From assembly GCF_019279795.1 (NCBI RefSeq), contig NC_056749.1, positions 579,942,006 through 580,006,005 on the forward strand: a stretch of 64,000 nt of DNA, written 5' to 3'. Below the pieces are notes generated by a model, which did not search any database, was not told the origin of the DNA, and worked only from the letters and a program-made list of their open reading frames with translations. This DNA is from Protopterus annectens. Lineage: Eukaryota > Chordata > Ceratodontiformes > Protopteridae. This document shows, in pieces, positions 12,345-22,369 of the stretch. Made by a program: the position numbers and the translations under genes. Position 1 is the first letter of the stretch. Each line of letters begins with the position of its first letter.

Positions 12345-12845
12345 ATGCCCATGAGATTAAAAGGATAATTTGTAACAACTGGCCCATTTTCTCTAGTAAT
12401 GGTGAGCAAGATTATGGATCATGGCCCTTCTTTTATTTTCAAAAAAGGTAGGAACATTAGGTCTTAGTTGGAATGGATGTTCAACAGAACAGTAAAGATT
12501 GTTTACAGACCCCAGTGCTCCAAGTGTCATGCTTTTTACATAGGAAAGACTATTCCTAAATTTAAAAGGAGTATAGCCCAACACATATCTGAAAGTAGAA
12601 ATAGACTAAGCAAGAATCCTCTTGGAAAGGACAGCGTTGAATCATCAGGTCATTCTTTTTTCACTTTTTACATTTTGGACAAGATCAGGATAGGTCTACA
12701 TGAGAGGAATTGTAATGCCATTCTTGAGAAGAAAGAGCTGGAATGGTAAATTCACTTTGATTCCTACAGCCTGCATGGACTCAATTCTGCTTGTTCAATT
12801 AAATGCATTCTTCAACTTAGGAAACTGGACCACAAATTACTGTAT
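12345..12845 (+). pseudogene. GIY-YIG endonuclease domain of the PLE
   Basis: The clean frame runs 12468-12749. The residues FYIGKT, RSIAQHIS and SGHSFFTFYILDKI follow the order seen in PLE endonucleases: YIGKT, then R..EH, then a histidine-containing strand, then the glutamate of LEKKE. In active PLEs this domain nicks the target DNA to prime reverse transcription. A stop precedes the domain and another follows LEW, so it is a relic. Confidence 0.7.
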
Positions 12846-13230
12846 TAATAATTTTATTTATGGTTTGACATGAAATGTTTGCTCCTTTCTTTACTTTTCT
12901 TAGGTGTTTTTATAACTGTACTTTTGATTTCTGCTTGTTTTCTGTTCTGCTATAACATATGCAGAGTCATTTGCATTTTTGCCATAAATAGTACTGTTTT
13001 TTATCTATTTTTAGTATGCAATTGCTTTTATGGTTGCCCAGTTTTATCAGAGATGTGATAAAACCCTGTAGGTAAAAGAGCTTTTCTTTTTTGTTCACTT
13101 TTAATATGTTTATGATTAGTTTTTATTCTGATTGCACTTTTATATCTTATGTTTCTTTATATTGCATCTTTTCCAAGGTTACTAGAGTGGGTTCCATTTT
13201 TTTGATTCATGTGCGTGTTGTCATACAAAT

Positions 13231-13231
<1 letters not shown>

Positions 13232-13282
<51 letters not shown>
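13232..13282 (+). repeat. (CA)n microsatellite
   Basis: About 25 uninterrupted CA units inside the PLE 3' region. Confidence 0.98.
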
Positions 13283-13284
<2 letters not shown>

Positions 13285-13516
13285 CTTCACATCAGCTCTC
13301 TGATTTTGTTAATGTTTTGTTTATTTATAGTTTTTTAGTATATCACCCCTTTTGGAAGGATGTTGTCACCTTTGTGCTAAATAGCTTTTAGTGAAGGGAG
13401 TTTTATTATACCCTGTCCCTGTCTGGAGACAGACTAGGAGTTAATTACCAGTTCTGCACTTCAGTTTACTTGGACTTTGTTTTATTAGTATTCTATTTCT
13501 TATTTTTGTTTAGAAT

Positions 13517-13815
13517 CCATACCTCTCAACTGTATACATTTTCACAGAATGTCTGGAGTTTCATCTCATATTTTTGGCCTGTTTTTCATAAAATTGCAGT
13601 TTTCTAGCAAATTTTAAAAGATTAAAGTCAGAAAATAATGACAGACGTTTGAGTTTCAGACTTCATACTCCAGAAAATTCATTCTAATACAAAACCTGCT
13701 ATGTTATTAACCTTCTAAGTTTGTAGGAGCAATATTTAAAAATTGTCCCTATTTTTGGGCCTTTATTATTTATGGGTTTGTCCAGATTTCTTGCTCTAAA
13801 AGGTTGAGAGGTATG
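13517..13815. mobile_element. ~300-bp MITE-like repeat with TACCTCTCAAC ends
   Basis: Begins CATACCTCTCAACTG and ends GGTTGAGAGGTATG, so the two ends are inverted copies. The interior carries GTCTGGAG, TTTCAGACTTCATACTCC, GCAATATTTAAAAATTGTCC and GTCCAGATTTCTTGCTCT. The same 300-bp body occurs at 47.59 kb and, inverted, at 25.9, 26.5, 28.8, 29.4 and 30.8-31.7 kb. It has no coding capacity, so it would depend on a transposase supplied elsewhere. The superfamily is not determined. Confidence 0.75.
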
Positions 13816-13999
13816 GTTTGGATTGTTAAAAATGACTTATGTTACATAAGGCTAGCTTTAAGTTGACGCTAGGCCCACTATTATATATAAGGTTGTCAAT
13901 CATGATTTATGATCCTTTGTGCTTTTTATGTATATACTAGTTTTCAATAGGTTAAATCTTTTATTGAAAAAAATGATCTGATGAAGTCCAGTTGGTGGA

Positions 14000-14182
14000 C
14001 TGGACACTCTAAATTGGCCATAGGTGTGAGTGTGCATGTGAGTGTGTAGTGTGGGAGAAGTACCATGGCAGGGCTAGGCTTCCTGCGGTGTAAACCTTCG
14101 CTCTAGATGATTGTCACTGGTGAAGTGACACACTGACCCCATGTGCAAAAATGGGGAAAAGGGGTTGTGGATGGATGGATAG
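14000..14182 (+). mobile_element. SINE/LINE 3' fragment inserted in the PLE, with target-site duplication
   Basis: A 183-bp insertion of the widespread vertebrate repeat ending CCCCATGTGCAAAAATGGGG, then GGTTGTGGATGGATGGATAG. It is flanked by AAGTCCAGTTGGTGGA (13984-13999) and AACTCCAGCTGGTGGA (14183-14198), 14 of 16 identical. This is a diverged target-site duplication, so the insertion postdates the PLE. The same 3' end occurs at 46524-46597 on the other strand. Confidence 0.8.
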
Positions 14183-14344
14183 AACTCCAGCTGGTGGATG
14201 AAATCTCTTATCATGAATTATAGCCGAGCTATTTCTGTGACTAAACCTGCTTGAGTTTGTTTCTTCAGTACCTTAATATAAGAGGAATTAACATATGAAG
14301 TGTTGGACTGTTTATTACTGTTGTTTAATATTGTAATGTTTAAG

Positions 14345-15060
14345 TATTTTTATTTTTCATTTTTCACAAACAATAAGGAAGTAAAGTCAGTCCTCTAACT
14401 TAATGATGGGGACAGCTATCTACTCATATCTTTGCTGTGGTTTTTCTAACACCATTACCTAAAATAATAGCTTATGTACTCCCTTGTTTCAAGTTACTCT
14501 AATTTGAAGATGAGCTGACTGGATGAAAATCAGTTCCTCCTCAGCTCCAAACTATTTAATTCATTCTTTCCCTAACCATTCATGTGTCAGTTACTTCATG
14601 TAGTAACGCTTACTCCAGGGGTCCAAGCATCCTGTGAGCATCTGTGTCAAGTTTATGACTCAAATCCAAGCTCCATAAATATATCTTGTCTTTTTCCTCA
14701 CTCACCATCAAACCCCCGTGAGTATGTTTTCCTCCTGGTTGTTTTGATTACCCTGCAATCTAATTTTATTAAAAATAAAAAACGCTCCAGCCTTAAACAT
14801 ACAGCAAAAAAATAACTACAAAATTTAAAACATTGTTATCATCTTGTTTGTTATAACCTATTAAAAGTCTGCAGAGTAAAAGTCTAGATATCTTATTTTA
14901 TTTTACATTTGTTGACCGGGCTAGTCTTTTCGTAGACAAGTTTCTATGACATCATAGTAAAAAACACATGCCCCAAGTTAGGGCATCTACTGCATTAATG
15001 AGCCCAGCTATCTTGTCTACACAGTATTAGAAGTTTCAAATCCTATTGTCTGTTGCCTGG
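14345..15060. other. Intergenic, nothing recognised
   Basis: A 77-codon frame (14582-14815) has no recognisable feature. The stretch ends at the T-rich tract that marks the A-tail of the minus-strand L1. Confidence 0.5.
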
Positions 15061-15659
15061 CTTTTTTTTTATTTTTTTTATTATAAAACAAACCAATAAC
15101 TGTTTACATAGATCCACAGCTGATCATACATCAAAGTTACACATATGAACAATATTTATCAAGCAAGTCTTTAAGTTTAAGCCAAGATTTACATGAATGT
15201 GAAATATTAGACATTCTCGTCTTTATAGTATGCAGTTCACTACTGCAAATTATTTCTGCCATACTAATAAATTCAACGCTAGGGGGGGTAACTTTACTCT
15301 TCCAATTTTTAGTAATTATTTTTCTGGCTACAGCAAGAATAAACCAAAGAAGAGGCACTTGGGTTTTTGGAATTATCTCAGGAATTGCAACATTAAACAA
15401 AACTAAAGAATTAGAAATATTGCATCTATCTGACCATAGATCTTGAATGAAGTAATTAATTTCTTTCCAAAAAGGGGAGATGACTTCACATTCATATATC
15501 ATGTGCATCCAATCAGCTATTATTTCAGAATCACATCTCTAGCATTTAATTCTATTTGATTTATACATAATTGTAATTTTGTTAGGAGTAACAAAAGCTC
15601 TGTGTAAGAATTGCTGAGTGAATATGTTTCAATATAATGAAGATGTAGTTTTATCTTAG

Positions 15660-16680
15660 ATTTTACCTTTCACCTTTGACCTCCATATACATACTATCAA
15701 AATAAGTACACCTAAAACTAGGAATGATTTATTGGCATAAAAGCGTTATGGATACAACCACTAAAACAACATTAGCCTCAGCCTACCTGCTACCTTCCTT
15801 ATTATATGGTGCCCCATACTTATCAATCTCCAAATCTCAGTAAAAAATAAGCTTGAATCATGCTACAATAAAATTTCAAAATTTGAAACAGGTGTATCAT
15901 ATAATAAACATCACTGTGATGCTCTTTTCTTTCTTAACTGGCTCAAATTACTCCAATATCTAACCTTCCTCCAACTAACAATCACCCATGAAATCATCTA
16001 CAATCCTACCATCTGTCCAGCCTTAAATCCTATACTCCAAATCTATACACCTTGCTAAGCTCTCTGCTCTGAAGACAAGCAGCTTCTAAACCTATACAAA
16101 CCAAACTGCTGGCCAGTGGCTGACTTCCTACTTAGTACCCAAGCTATGGAATGCGCTACCCTTAGAATCCAAACTTCCATAAATCACAAGAATTTCAAGA
16201 TAAAATTAAAAGACTTCCTACTCAAGTTACATAATTGTTCCTATTCAAAACCAAGCTGACTCCTATCCCCTTTCTTACCTCACTCAACTACCTCTTTTTC
16301 ACTTTTTCCCCATTTTCCTTTCATCTATTTTTATTTTCTGCTCAGTTTCCCTTCTCCCACTTCCATCCTTCCAGCATCATTTTTCACTCTCCTTTATCTC
16401 TATAGTAATCACCACCTCTATTAACTCTCATCTACCTTTCTCTATAATCCTCTTCTTTAGAATCTTTTATTCTGTCATTGTCCAAATAGCCTACCCTCAC
16501 AACTCTTATCTTTAATCCTATTTATTCTTTTTCTGCTACTATTTCCCATAAATGATAATCTCCATTTCATAAATAGATACCTTAGACCAATTACAGAGTC
16601 TCTCCTTTTGTAAAAAATATTTATTGTATGGAATGTTTTATTGCTAAAACTGTGGTTCTTGAATAAAAATATCTTCTATC
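15660..16680 (+). mobile_element. LINE C-terminal/3' fragment nested in L1 copy 1
   Basis: Plus-strand pieces read YLLPSLLYGAPY (about 15795) and, near 16130, LVPKLWNALPLE followed by INHKNFKIKLKDFLLK. These match the C-terminal 'LLYGAP...VPKLWNALP...FK..LK.FL' segment of CR1/L2/Rex-type RTs. Frameshifts and stops are frequent. The L1 sequence is interrupted exactly before it (15655), and the L1 resumes at 18195, so this fragment arrived after the L1. Confidence 0.6.
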
Positions 16681-16925
16681 ATTTTTGTTTTACTTTTTTA
16701 GAAATCACATTTATGAAGTTATGACTGTTAACTATGTTAAAGTTCCTACATGTTATTTATGCCTGAAGATCTGCCATTTTCAAATGTATGTACATGGATT
16801 TTGGGTTTCATCTAATGTTGGTTTTTGTATTCTGTTTTTTTTATTTAAAAAAGTATAACAAATAAATCAAATTGCTTGCTCTGTTTGTAGGTTAAACGCT
16901 GGGGTAAGCAAGGTAAAAATTAATC

Positions 16926-18062
16926 AATGAAACAAATGGAAACCCCAGAGTAGGCAGGTCCAAATCTTTCTGTAATACAGTCCAACAAATGAGTCAAAAC
17001 AGTTAGGTAAAATACCAATAAACTGTTTAATAAATAAAAAGATGAGCGCTTTCGCTATACAGCTTCTTCAGATCTCTAACAATATTTCTTTGAAAATGCA
17101 GAGCCTATATACCATCTGTGGTTAATTGATAGTAATTACTCTTCTGTTCTTAAAGGAACATCCTGTTCAACATTAGATTGCCAATGCTCATACCCATATA
17201 TAGATATATATGGTGCAATAAAAAGCTGCATACATTTCACAGCTAATAATACAAACAAAAAATACAGACAAAAAAAATATAGACAAAAATATTCAGCTGT
17301 TAAGCTCTTAAAAAATAATAATGCAAATATATATATCTTCTGTTGTAAAAATAACACTTCTGAATTTAGAAAAACATCTCATCCCTGAAGTTTAAAATAC
17401 TCATGTGGGAAATCTGTACATGATAAATAACCACATGTGTGTCCAAACTCAAAACATGGACTAAAAAAATATAAAGGATGTATGTATGAATGTAATAAGG
17501 AACAGTGATCACTAAAATGTATAAAGAATCTATAGAAAAGGGCTGTAAAAATAATATAACTGGTTGTCATGTACAGATTTCCCACATGAGTATTTTAAAC
17601 TTCAGGGATGAGATGTTTTTCTAAATTCAGAAGTGTTATTTTTACAACAGAAGATATATATATTTGCATTATTATTTTTTAAGAGCTTAACAGCTGCATA
17701 TTTTTGTCTATATTTTTTTTTGTCTGTATTTTTTGTTTGTATTATTAGCTGTGAAATGTATGCAGCTTTTTATTGCACTATATATATCTATATATGGGTA
17801 TGAGCATTGGCAATCTAATGTTGAACAGGATGTTCCTTTAAGAACAGAAGAGTAATTACTATCAATTAACCACAGATGGTATATAGGCTCTGCATTTTCA
17901 AAGAAATATTGTTAGAGATCTGAAGAAGCTGTATAAAGCCAGCATCTTTTTATTTATTAAACAGTTTATTGGTATTTTACCTAACTGTTTTGACTCATTT
18001 GTTGGACTGTATTACAGAAAGATTTGGACCTGCCTACTCTGGGGTTTCCATTTGTTTCATTT
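16926..18062. repeat. 1.14-kb near-perfect palindrome (inverted repeat)
   Basis: The left arm 16926-17423 and right arm 17567-18062 (about 497 bp each) are reverse complements with very few differences, separated by a 143-bp spacer (17424-17566). The arms start with AATGAAACAAATGGAAACCC and meet the spacer at GGGAAATCTGTACATGA. The main divergence is where the left arm has GATGAGCGCTTTCGCTATAC and the right arm has the complement of GATGCTGGCTTTATAC. The arms carry TCTGAAGAAGCTGTAT and TTGTTGGACTGTATTAC, which resemble Penelope-like 3'/pLTR wording, so an inverted PLE pair is possible. No clear target-site duplication flanks it. The mirrored open frames inside are by-products. Confidence 0.9.
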
Positions 18063-18065
18063 ATT

Positions 18066-18194
18066 ATTTAAAAGTCTTATCCTGTTCTCTTTGTATTTGG
18101 AACATTTCTCCCCAGGCCTCCACTGAAAACAAGTTACTTACCCAGTCAGACTTTCCTGGTAACCAAATGTCAAATAAATAAAAATAAATAAATA
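18066..18194 (+). mobile_element. L2-like LINE 3' tail
   Basis: CCCAGGCCTCCACTGAAAAC, then CCCAGTCAGACTTTCCTGGT and an (AAATAAAT)n tail. The same ending occurs at 63330-63440 and, on the minus strand, at about 56505-56570. It probably belongs to the LINE fragment at 15660, with the palindrome inserted between them. L1 copy 1 resumes immediately after. Confidence 0.7.
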
Positions 18195-18496
18195 AATTGT
18201 AATACTATTTTCTTGTATTCTTCAAAGATGTCTTCTTTATTGCTTTTTGAGGAGCAGTTCCAAAACAAACTGTCTAAATATACGAAATCTAACTTAATTT
18301 TATAAACTTGTGACAAATATGATTTATTTTTCATTGCATTACTACTGATATTTATTAAAAATTCCAATAATTTGGGAAACAATTTATTATTTAACTTAAA
18401 TATCTTACTAATCTCTTTTTTACAAAGTCTCTAAATATTTGTAAAATTAACCAGTTCTCAGAATCCTGATTGCATTTGGACCTTAATTTTTCAACA

Positions 18497-18497
<1 letters not shown>

Positions 18498-18553
<56 letters not shown>
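18498..18553. repeat. (TA)n microsatellite in L1 copy 1
   Basis: About 28 TA units. L1 copy 2 has only GTATATTTATCAG at the matching place (58495-58507), so the tract grew after the copies separated. Confidence 0.95.
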
Positions 18554-18558
<5 letters not shown>

Positions 18559-19350
18559 GTACTATTTAAGAATTGATGTCAATAAATTAAGTTACTGTAT
18601 GTTTCTATACTAGCATTTTGTTGAAATTATGATTTTCTAAGGAGTCATTTGTATTATGCAACTCATTGGAAATATTAAGTCTTTAATACAATGGTTAGAA
18701 TATGTGAATTTGGAAAGAGGAAATTATTTTATTTAAATAGGGAATTTGAGTAGAGAGTGTAATTCCATTTATGCAAAATCTTTTAATAACCAGTTAAAAC
18801 TAATAGAACTATTTGCTTATGACTGGCTGTGATATATTTATTAATAACATTTCTTGATGTATTTGTTTCTATTTTGAATCATAAGATGGATTTTTCCACA
18901 ACACTATAACTTTTACAACTACTGAAACAGCATACAACTGAACATCAGAGAATCCTATTCCACCATTATTCCAAGCTTTTCTGTGCCAATCAAAGGAAAC
19001 TCTTGGTATATTAGGACACCAAAACATTTAAGTGGAATATTATTTATCATCTTCATCAATTTTTATGGTGGAGATAGTACTAAAGACTGTAAAACAAACA
19101 ATATTTTAGGGAGAATTACCATTTTAATAAGTATTAATCATTCTTCCAAGGTAAAAAAGAAGAATTTGTTCCCATTTTTGACAACCATAGCATTTTATCA
19201 ACGACCTGTTGAAAGTTTGTGTAATTTCTTTACTAATGGACATAATGGCCATACCAAGGTATTTCATTTGATTGCAATTCCAATTGATGTTAGAATATTT
19301 TTGTATGAATGTTTTCATTTTTTATTAATTAATAATATACTTGTTTTATT

Positions 19351-19403
19351 GTCTTTCAGCTTTTCCCAGTTACGGGTCACCACAGCAGAACACCGGTCCA
19401 CTC
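19351..19403 (-). mobile_element. 53-bp RTE 3'-end insertion with 12-bp target-site duplication
   Basis: The insert reads on the minus strand as the RTE 3' end (GGTGACCCGTAACTGGGAAA, compare GCTGTGGCAACCCCTAATGG at 53489). It is flanked by exact copies of ACTTGTTTTATT at 19339-19350 and 19404-19415. L1 copy 2 has a single ACTTGTTTTACT at the matching place and no insert, which proves the insertion. Confidence 0.85.
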
Positions 19404-19708
19404 ACTTGTTTTATTATGTTTAAATTATGATTAAATATTAAGTTTGAGATTTCTTCAAACTGACCCATAGAACTAATAATATGTTCTAATGACTTCTCCA
19501 TATTTCCTATTGTTAGTAAAATATCTTCAGCAAAGAGCTGAATCTTTAGTTTGAAATCTTCTGTTATTTTGATACCATTGATGTTCTTATTGGATCTAAT
19601 ACTATTAGCAAGGATCTATAGCTAATGCAGAAAGTAAATGCGATAATGGGCAGCCTTGTTTTGTGCCTTTTTGTAATTTAAAGGACTTTGAAAGAAAATA
19701 ACTTATTT

Positions 19709-19710
<2 letters not shown>

Positions 19711-19797
<87 letters not shown>
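19711..19797. repeat. (AC)n microsatellite in L1 copy 1
   Basis: 43 uninterrupted AC units. At the matching site L1 copy 2 has only ACATAAGCACAAGAG (59571-59585). Confidence 0.97.
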
Positions 19798-19801
<4 letters not shown>

Positions 19802-21143
19802 TTATTGCATAACTTAGAAATTAATACAATTAACTCAGGTTTGAAATTATACCCTTAAGTGTTTTAAACAGGTACAACCAATTAACTGAGTTAAAAGCCA
19901 AAAGCATTATCTGAATTGAGACTAATAATAGAAAGTTATTTTTTATTTTTATTTGTATAGTCTATTAATGTATGTATTCTTATTATATTATCCTGTACTT
20001 GTCTATTTAAAATAAACCCAGTTTGATCACTGTTAATTAGTTTAGGTCTAAGTAGATTAATTCAGTTACATAAACATCTTGTAGTGCACATTTAAAAGTG
20101 AAATGGATCTGTATGATGAGCATTTTGTAGGATCCTTATCTTGTTTTAAAATAGGTGATATAAGGGAATATTTCCATGCTGGGAAGACTTTAGCAGTTGT
20201 TTTTACTTGTCTCTAGACCTTATCTAATATTTTAACTGCATCATCTTGTAGTATCTTATATAGTTCTGGTATAAGACCATCTAAGCCCGGGGTCTTATTA
20301 TTTTTTAACTTTTTCTTTGATCTTTTATTTCTGTTAAAGTGAATGGTCTATCATTTTTTTATTTGTTCTCTTGTTATTTTACTATTTATATTTCCATTAG
20401 AAAGGTCTCAACTATGTCATCATTATCTAGGTTATTTGCATTATTATTTATATTTTCATAAAATATTTTAAAGCCCTCAAGAATACCTATAATATCTGTT
20501 TTTCTTTTTTATTATTATTTATATGGCTTGTAATTTCTTTGATATGATTTATTTTTGATATAAGAGCAAGTTTATGCATGCTTAAAGGGTTTACTGAATA
20601 TGCCTGAAGTTTAAGTTATTCCAGGTTAAATGAAACTTTATGACTGAGAATTTCAGCATAGTTTGTATGTAGGTTTTTAAGTTCGGACTGACTAATAATG
20701 TCATTTGGCTTTAGATTTAACTTCAATGTCTCTGTTGTGGCTGGTAGTGTATATAATTTTTTGTCCCATTCTCTTGTTTTACTAATATACCCGCTTGTAA
20801 CTCTTCCATTTAAGTAAGCCTTTAGTGAATCCCACAGGACAATGTCAGATACTTTACCATTCATGTTTATTTCATAGAATATTTTTGAACTCTTTAACAT
20901 ATCAATCCTTGAATCCTTTTATTTTAATAATGTACTGTGGTAATCTCCTGTGATGTATTAAAATGTTAGTTTTTTTAAATAATATTAAAAATGATAGCAT
21001 TATGGTTCGATAATGGACATGAAACTATTAAAACATCACTAATATGTGATAACAGATTGTTTGAGACAAAAATGTTTCAATATTTGTTTGTGTTCCATAT
21101 TTATATGAATCATGGATACATTGAAGTAAGTTTGTTTTCCTTA

Positions 21144-21147
<4 letters not shown>

Positions 21148-21193
<46 letters not shown>
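21148..21193. repeat. (AT)n microsatellite in L1 copy 1
   Basis: About 23 AT units. L1 copy 2 has CTCATATATGTCC at the matching place (60928-60940). Confidence 0.95.
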
Positions 21194-21197
<4 letters not shown>

Positions 21198-22189
21198 TTA
21201 AATTCATTAGATTTACAAAATGTATTAAGTGTTTGGCTGAAGATGTGATTATTAGCTTTCTTTCTGCAGTGGAATCTTTGTCTGATAAAATACAATTAAA
21301 ATCACCAGACATGATGACTTTACCTTTCATGTAATAGGCTATAGTAATTGTTTTGCATCTATAGCTCCAATCCCTGGAATACAATAAGAGTTCACCAATG
21401 TATATAGTTTTCTGTTCCACTCAGTTATAACAAAGCTTAACATAACATTTTATCAACATAGGTATCTTTTACTTGAGGCATTACTGGTGAGTTCTTCCAT
21501 AAAATGAGTGCCACTTATTTTAGCTCGAAAGGCAGAACCTGCTAAAACCAAATAATTATTTAATGAAAGTTTTTTACATGATTATTAAATGAATGTGTTT
21601 CCTGTAGAAATACTATTTGAGCTTTATGTAATTGCAAGTATTTGAAAAGACCCCCTCTCTTTTTACTGGATTATTCAATCCATTAATATTATTAGATATA
21701 CATTTAAAATCAGATATTTATATAAGTGAGAAAAATACACATATAATGAAATCACATTTGTTAAAAGAACTTATTAATCTTCAGCTATGGACAAAGCTTT
21801 TGTAAGAAATAAAAAAAATACCTAACAAAATAACCCTAAAACATTCTACCATGGAATAACATACTCCTAATATATTGAAAAAGACAAACAAACTACCTCT
21901 CAAACTCTCCATTAGACTAATAATGTTTAGCTCATGTTTCTGATTCATATTAATTTGTCTCATATTTTTAGTATGCATCATCTTAAAGAAGCCCATCAGT
22001 GAGTTATGAATAAGAAAAGTTAAACTGGTACTCAGAATCTTTATTATAATTGACCAAAGGAAATAACCTCTACAATCATCTTTCCCTGTACCTCACATTA
22101 TCTCCCTGGTGTGCTACAAGGAGGAACTCAGTTGTTATTCTCATCTTTATTCAGTAATAGGTCAGATGGTTTATATTTTTTCAATTTTA

Positions 22190-22366
22190 TTTACTATGTG
22201 CAAAGTTGCTCATAAGAGCATAAGTTCATAAATTAGTAATAGACCTTGTGGGCCCTTGTGGGCCATTCCAAGCCCAGCCAATTACCCTACATGAGAATCA
22301 AACCCTGCACCTTCTGTCTATAAGGTGAGCACCATAACCACTATGACAACCTCCCACCCTTGTAAA
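22190..22366 (-). mobile_element. tRNA-derived SINE with LINE-shared tail, minus strand
   Basis: On the minus strand: GGTTGTCATAGTGGTTATGG (box A region), TGCAGGGTTTGATTCTC (box B), then TTGGCTGGGCTTGGAATGGC and a tail TTTATGAACTTATG. The tRNA-like head followed by the tail TGGCTGGGCT...TATGAAC matches the SINEs at 48.5 and 53.9 kb and the 3' end of the LINE at 3.4 kb. It abuts the 5' end of L1 copy 1. Confidence 0.75.
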
Positions 22367-22369
22367 CAT

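Larger units (their letters stand above)
12200..14340 (+). mobile_element. Penelope-like element (PLE), 3' half with GIY-YIG endonuclease
   Basis: The C-terminal part of a PLE polyprotein is readable. A linker near 12345-12460 contains AHEIKRIICNNWP, the usual '...I..I...W..L' segment. A GIY-YIG endonuclease domain follows at 12468-12749, with the core FYIGKT, then KFKRSIAQHISE and a later LEKKELEW. After it the frame continues in part to about 12845 with SLHGLNSACSIK, typical of the PLE C terminus. The 3' non-coding region includes CTGATGAAGTCCAG (13979-13991) and TGTTGGACTGTTTATTACTG (about 14301), wording common at PLE ends. A (CA)n tract, a ~300-bp MITE-like repeat and a SINE lie inside the 3' region. 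The domain is interrupted by stops, so the copy is inactive. The RT domain is not visible. Confidence 0.7.
15062..22170 (-). mobile_element. L1-clade LINE copy 1, minus strand, interrupted
   Basis: The A-rich 3' end is the T tract at 15062-15080 and the 5' end is near 22170. The L1 sequence lies at 15062-15655 and 18195-22170, with 2.5 kb of foreign DNA between. Readable ORF2 pieces include the C terminus at 15137-15508 (HMIYECEVISPFWKEI, the usual cysteine/aromatic C-terminal segment of fish L1), GTKQGCPLSHLLSALAI near 19660, the EN segment VIMSGDFNCILSDKDS near 21300, and KVSDIVLWDSLKAYLNG at about 20800. It aligns along its length with copy 2 at 57.54-62.0 kb. Many stops and frameshifts, three microsatellites and a 53-bp RTE tail show it is dead. 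Confidence 0.85.

Noticed and set aside
17136-17357. 73-aa hydrophobic frame in the palindrome
   Set aside because: AT-rich chance frame within a repeat arm; no domain, and the mirrored arm does not conserve it as coding.
16926-18062. Functional LTR pair
   Set aside because: The arms are inverted, not direct, repeats and lack TG...CA ends.
18983-19423. 146-aa plus-strand frame
   Set aside because: Antisense to the L1 ORF2; shadow frame.
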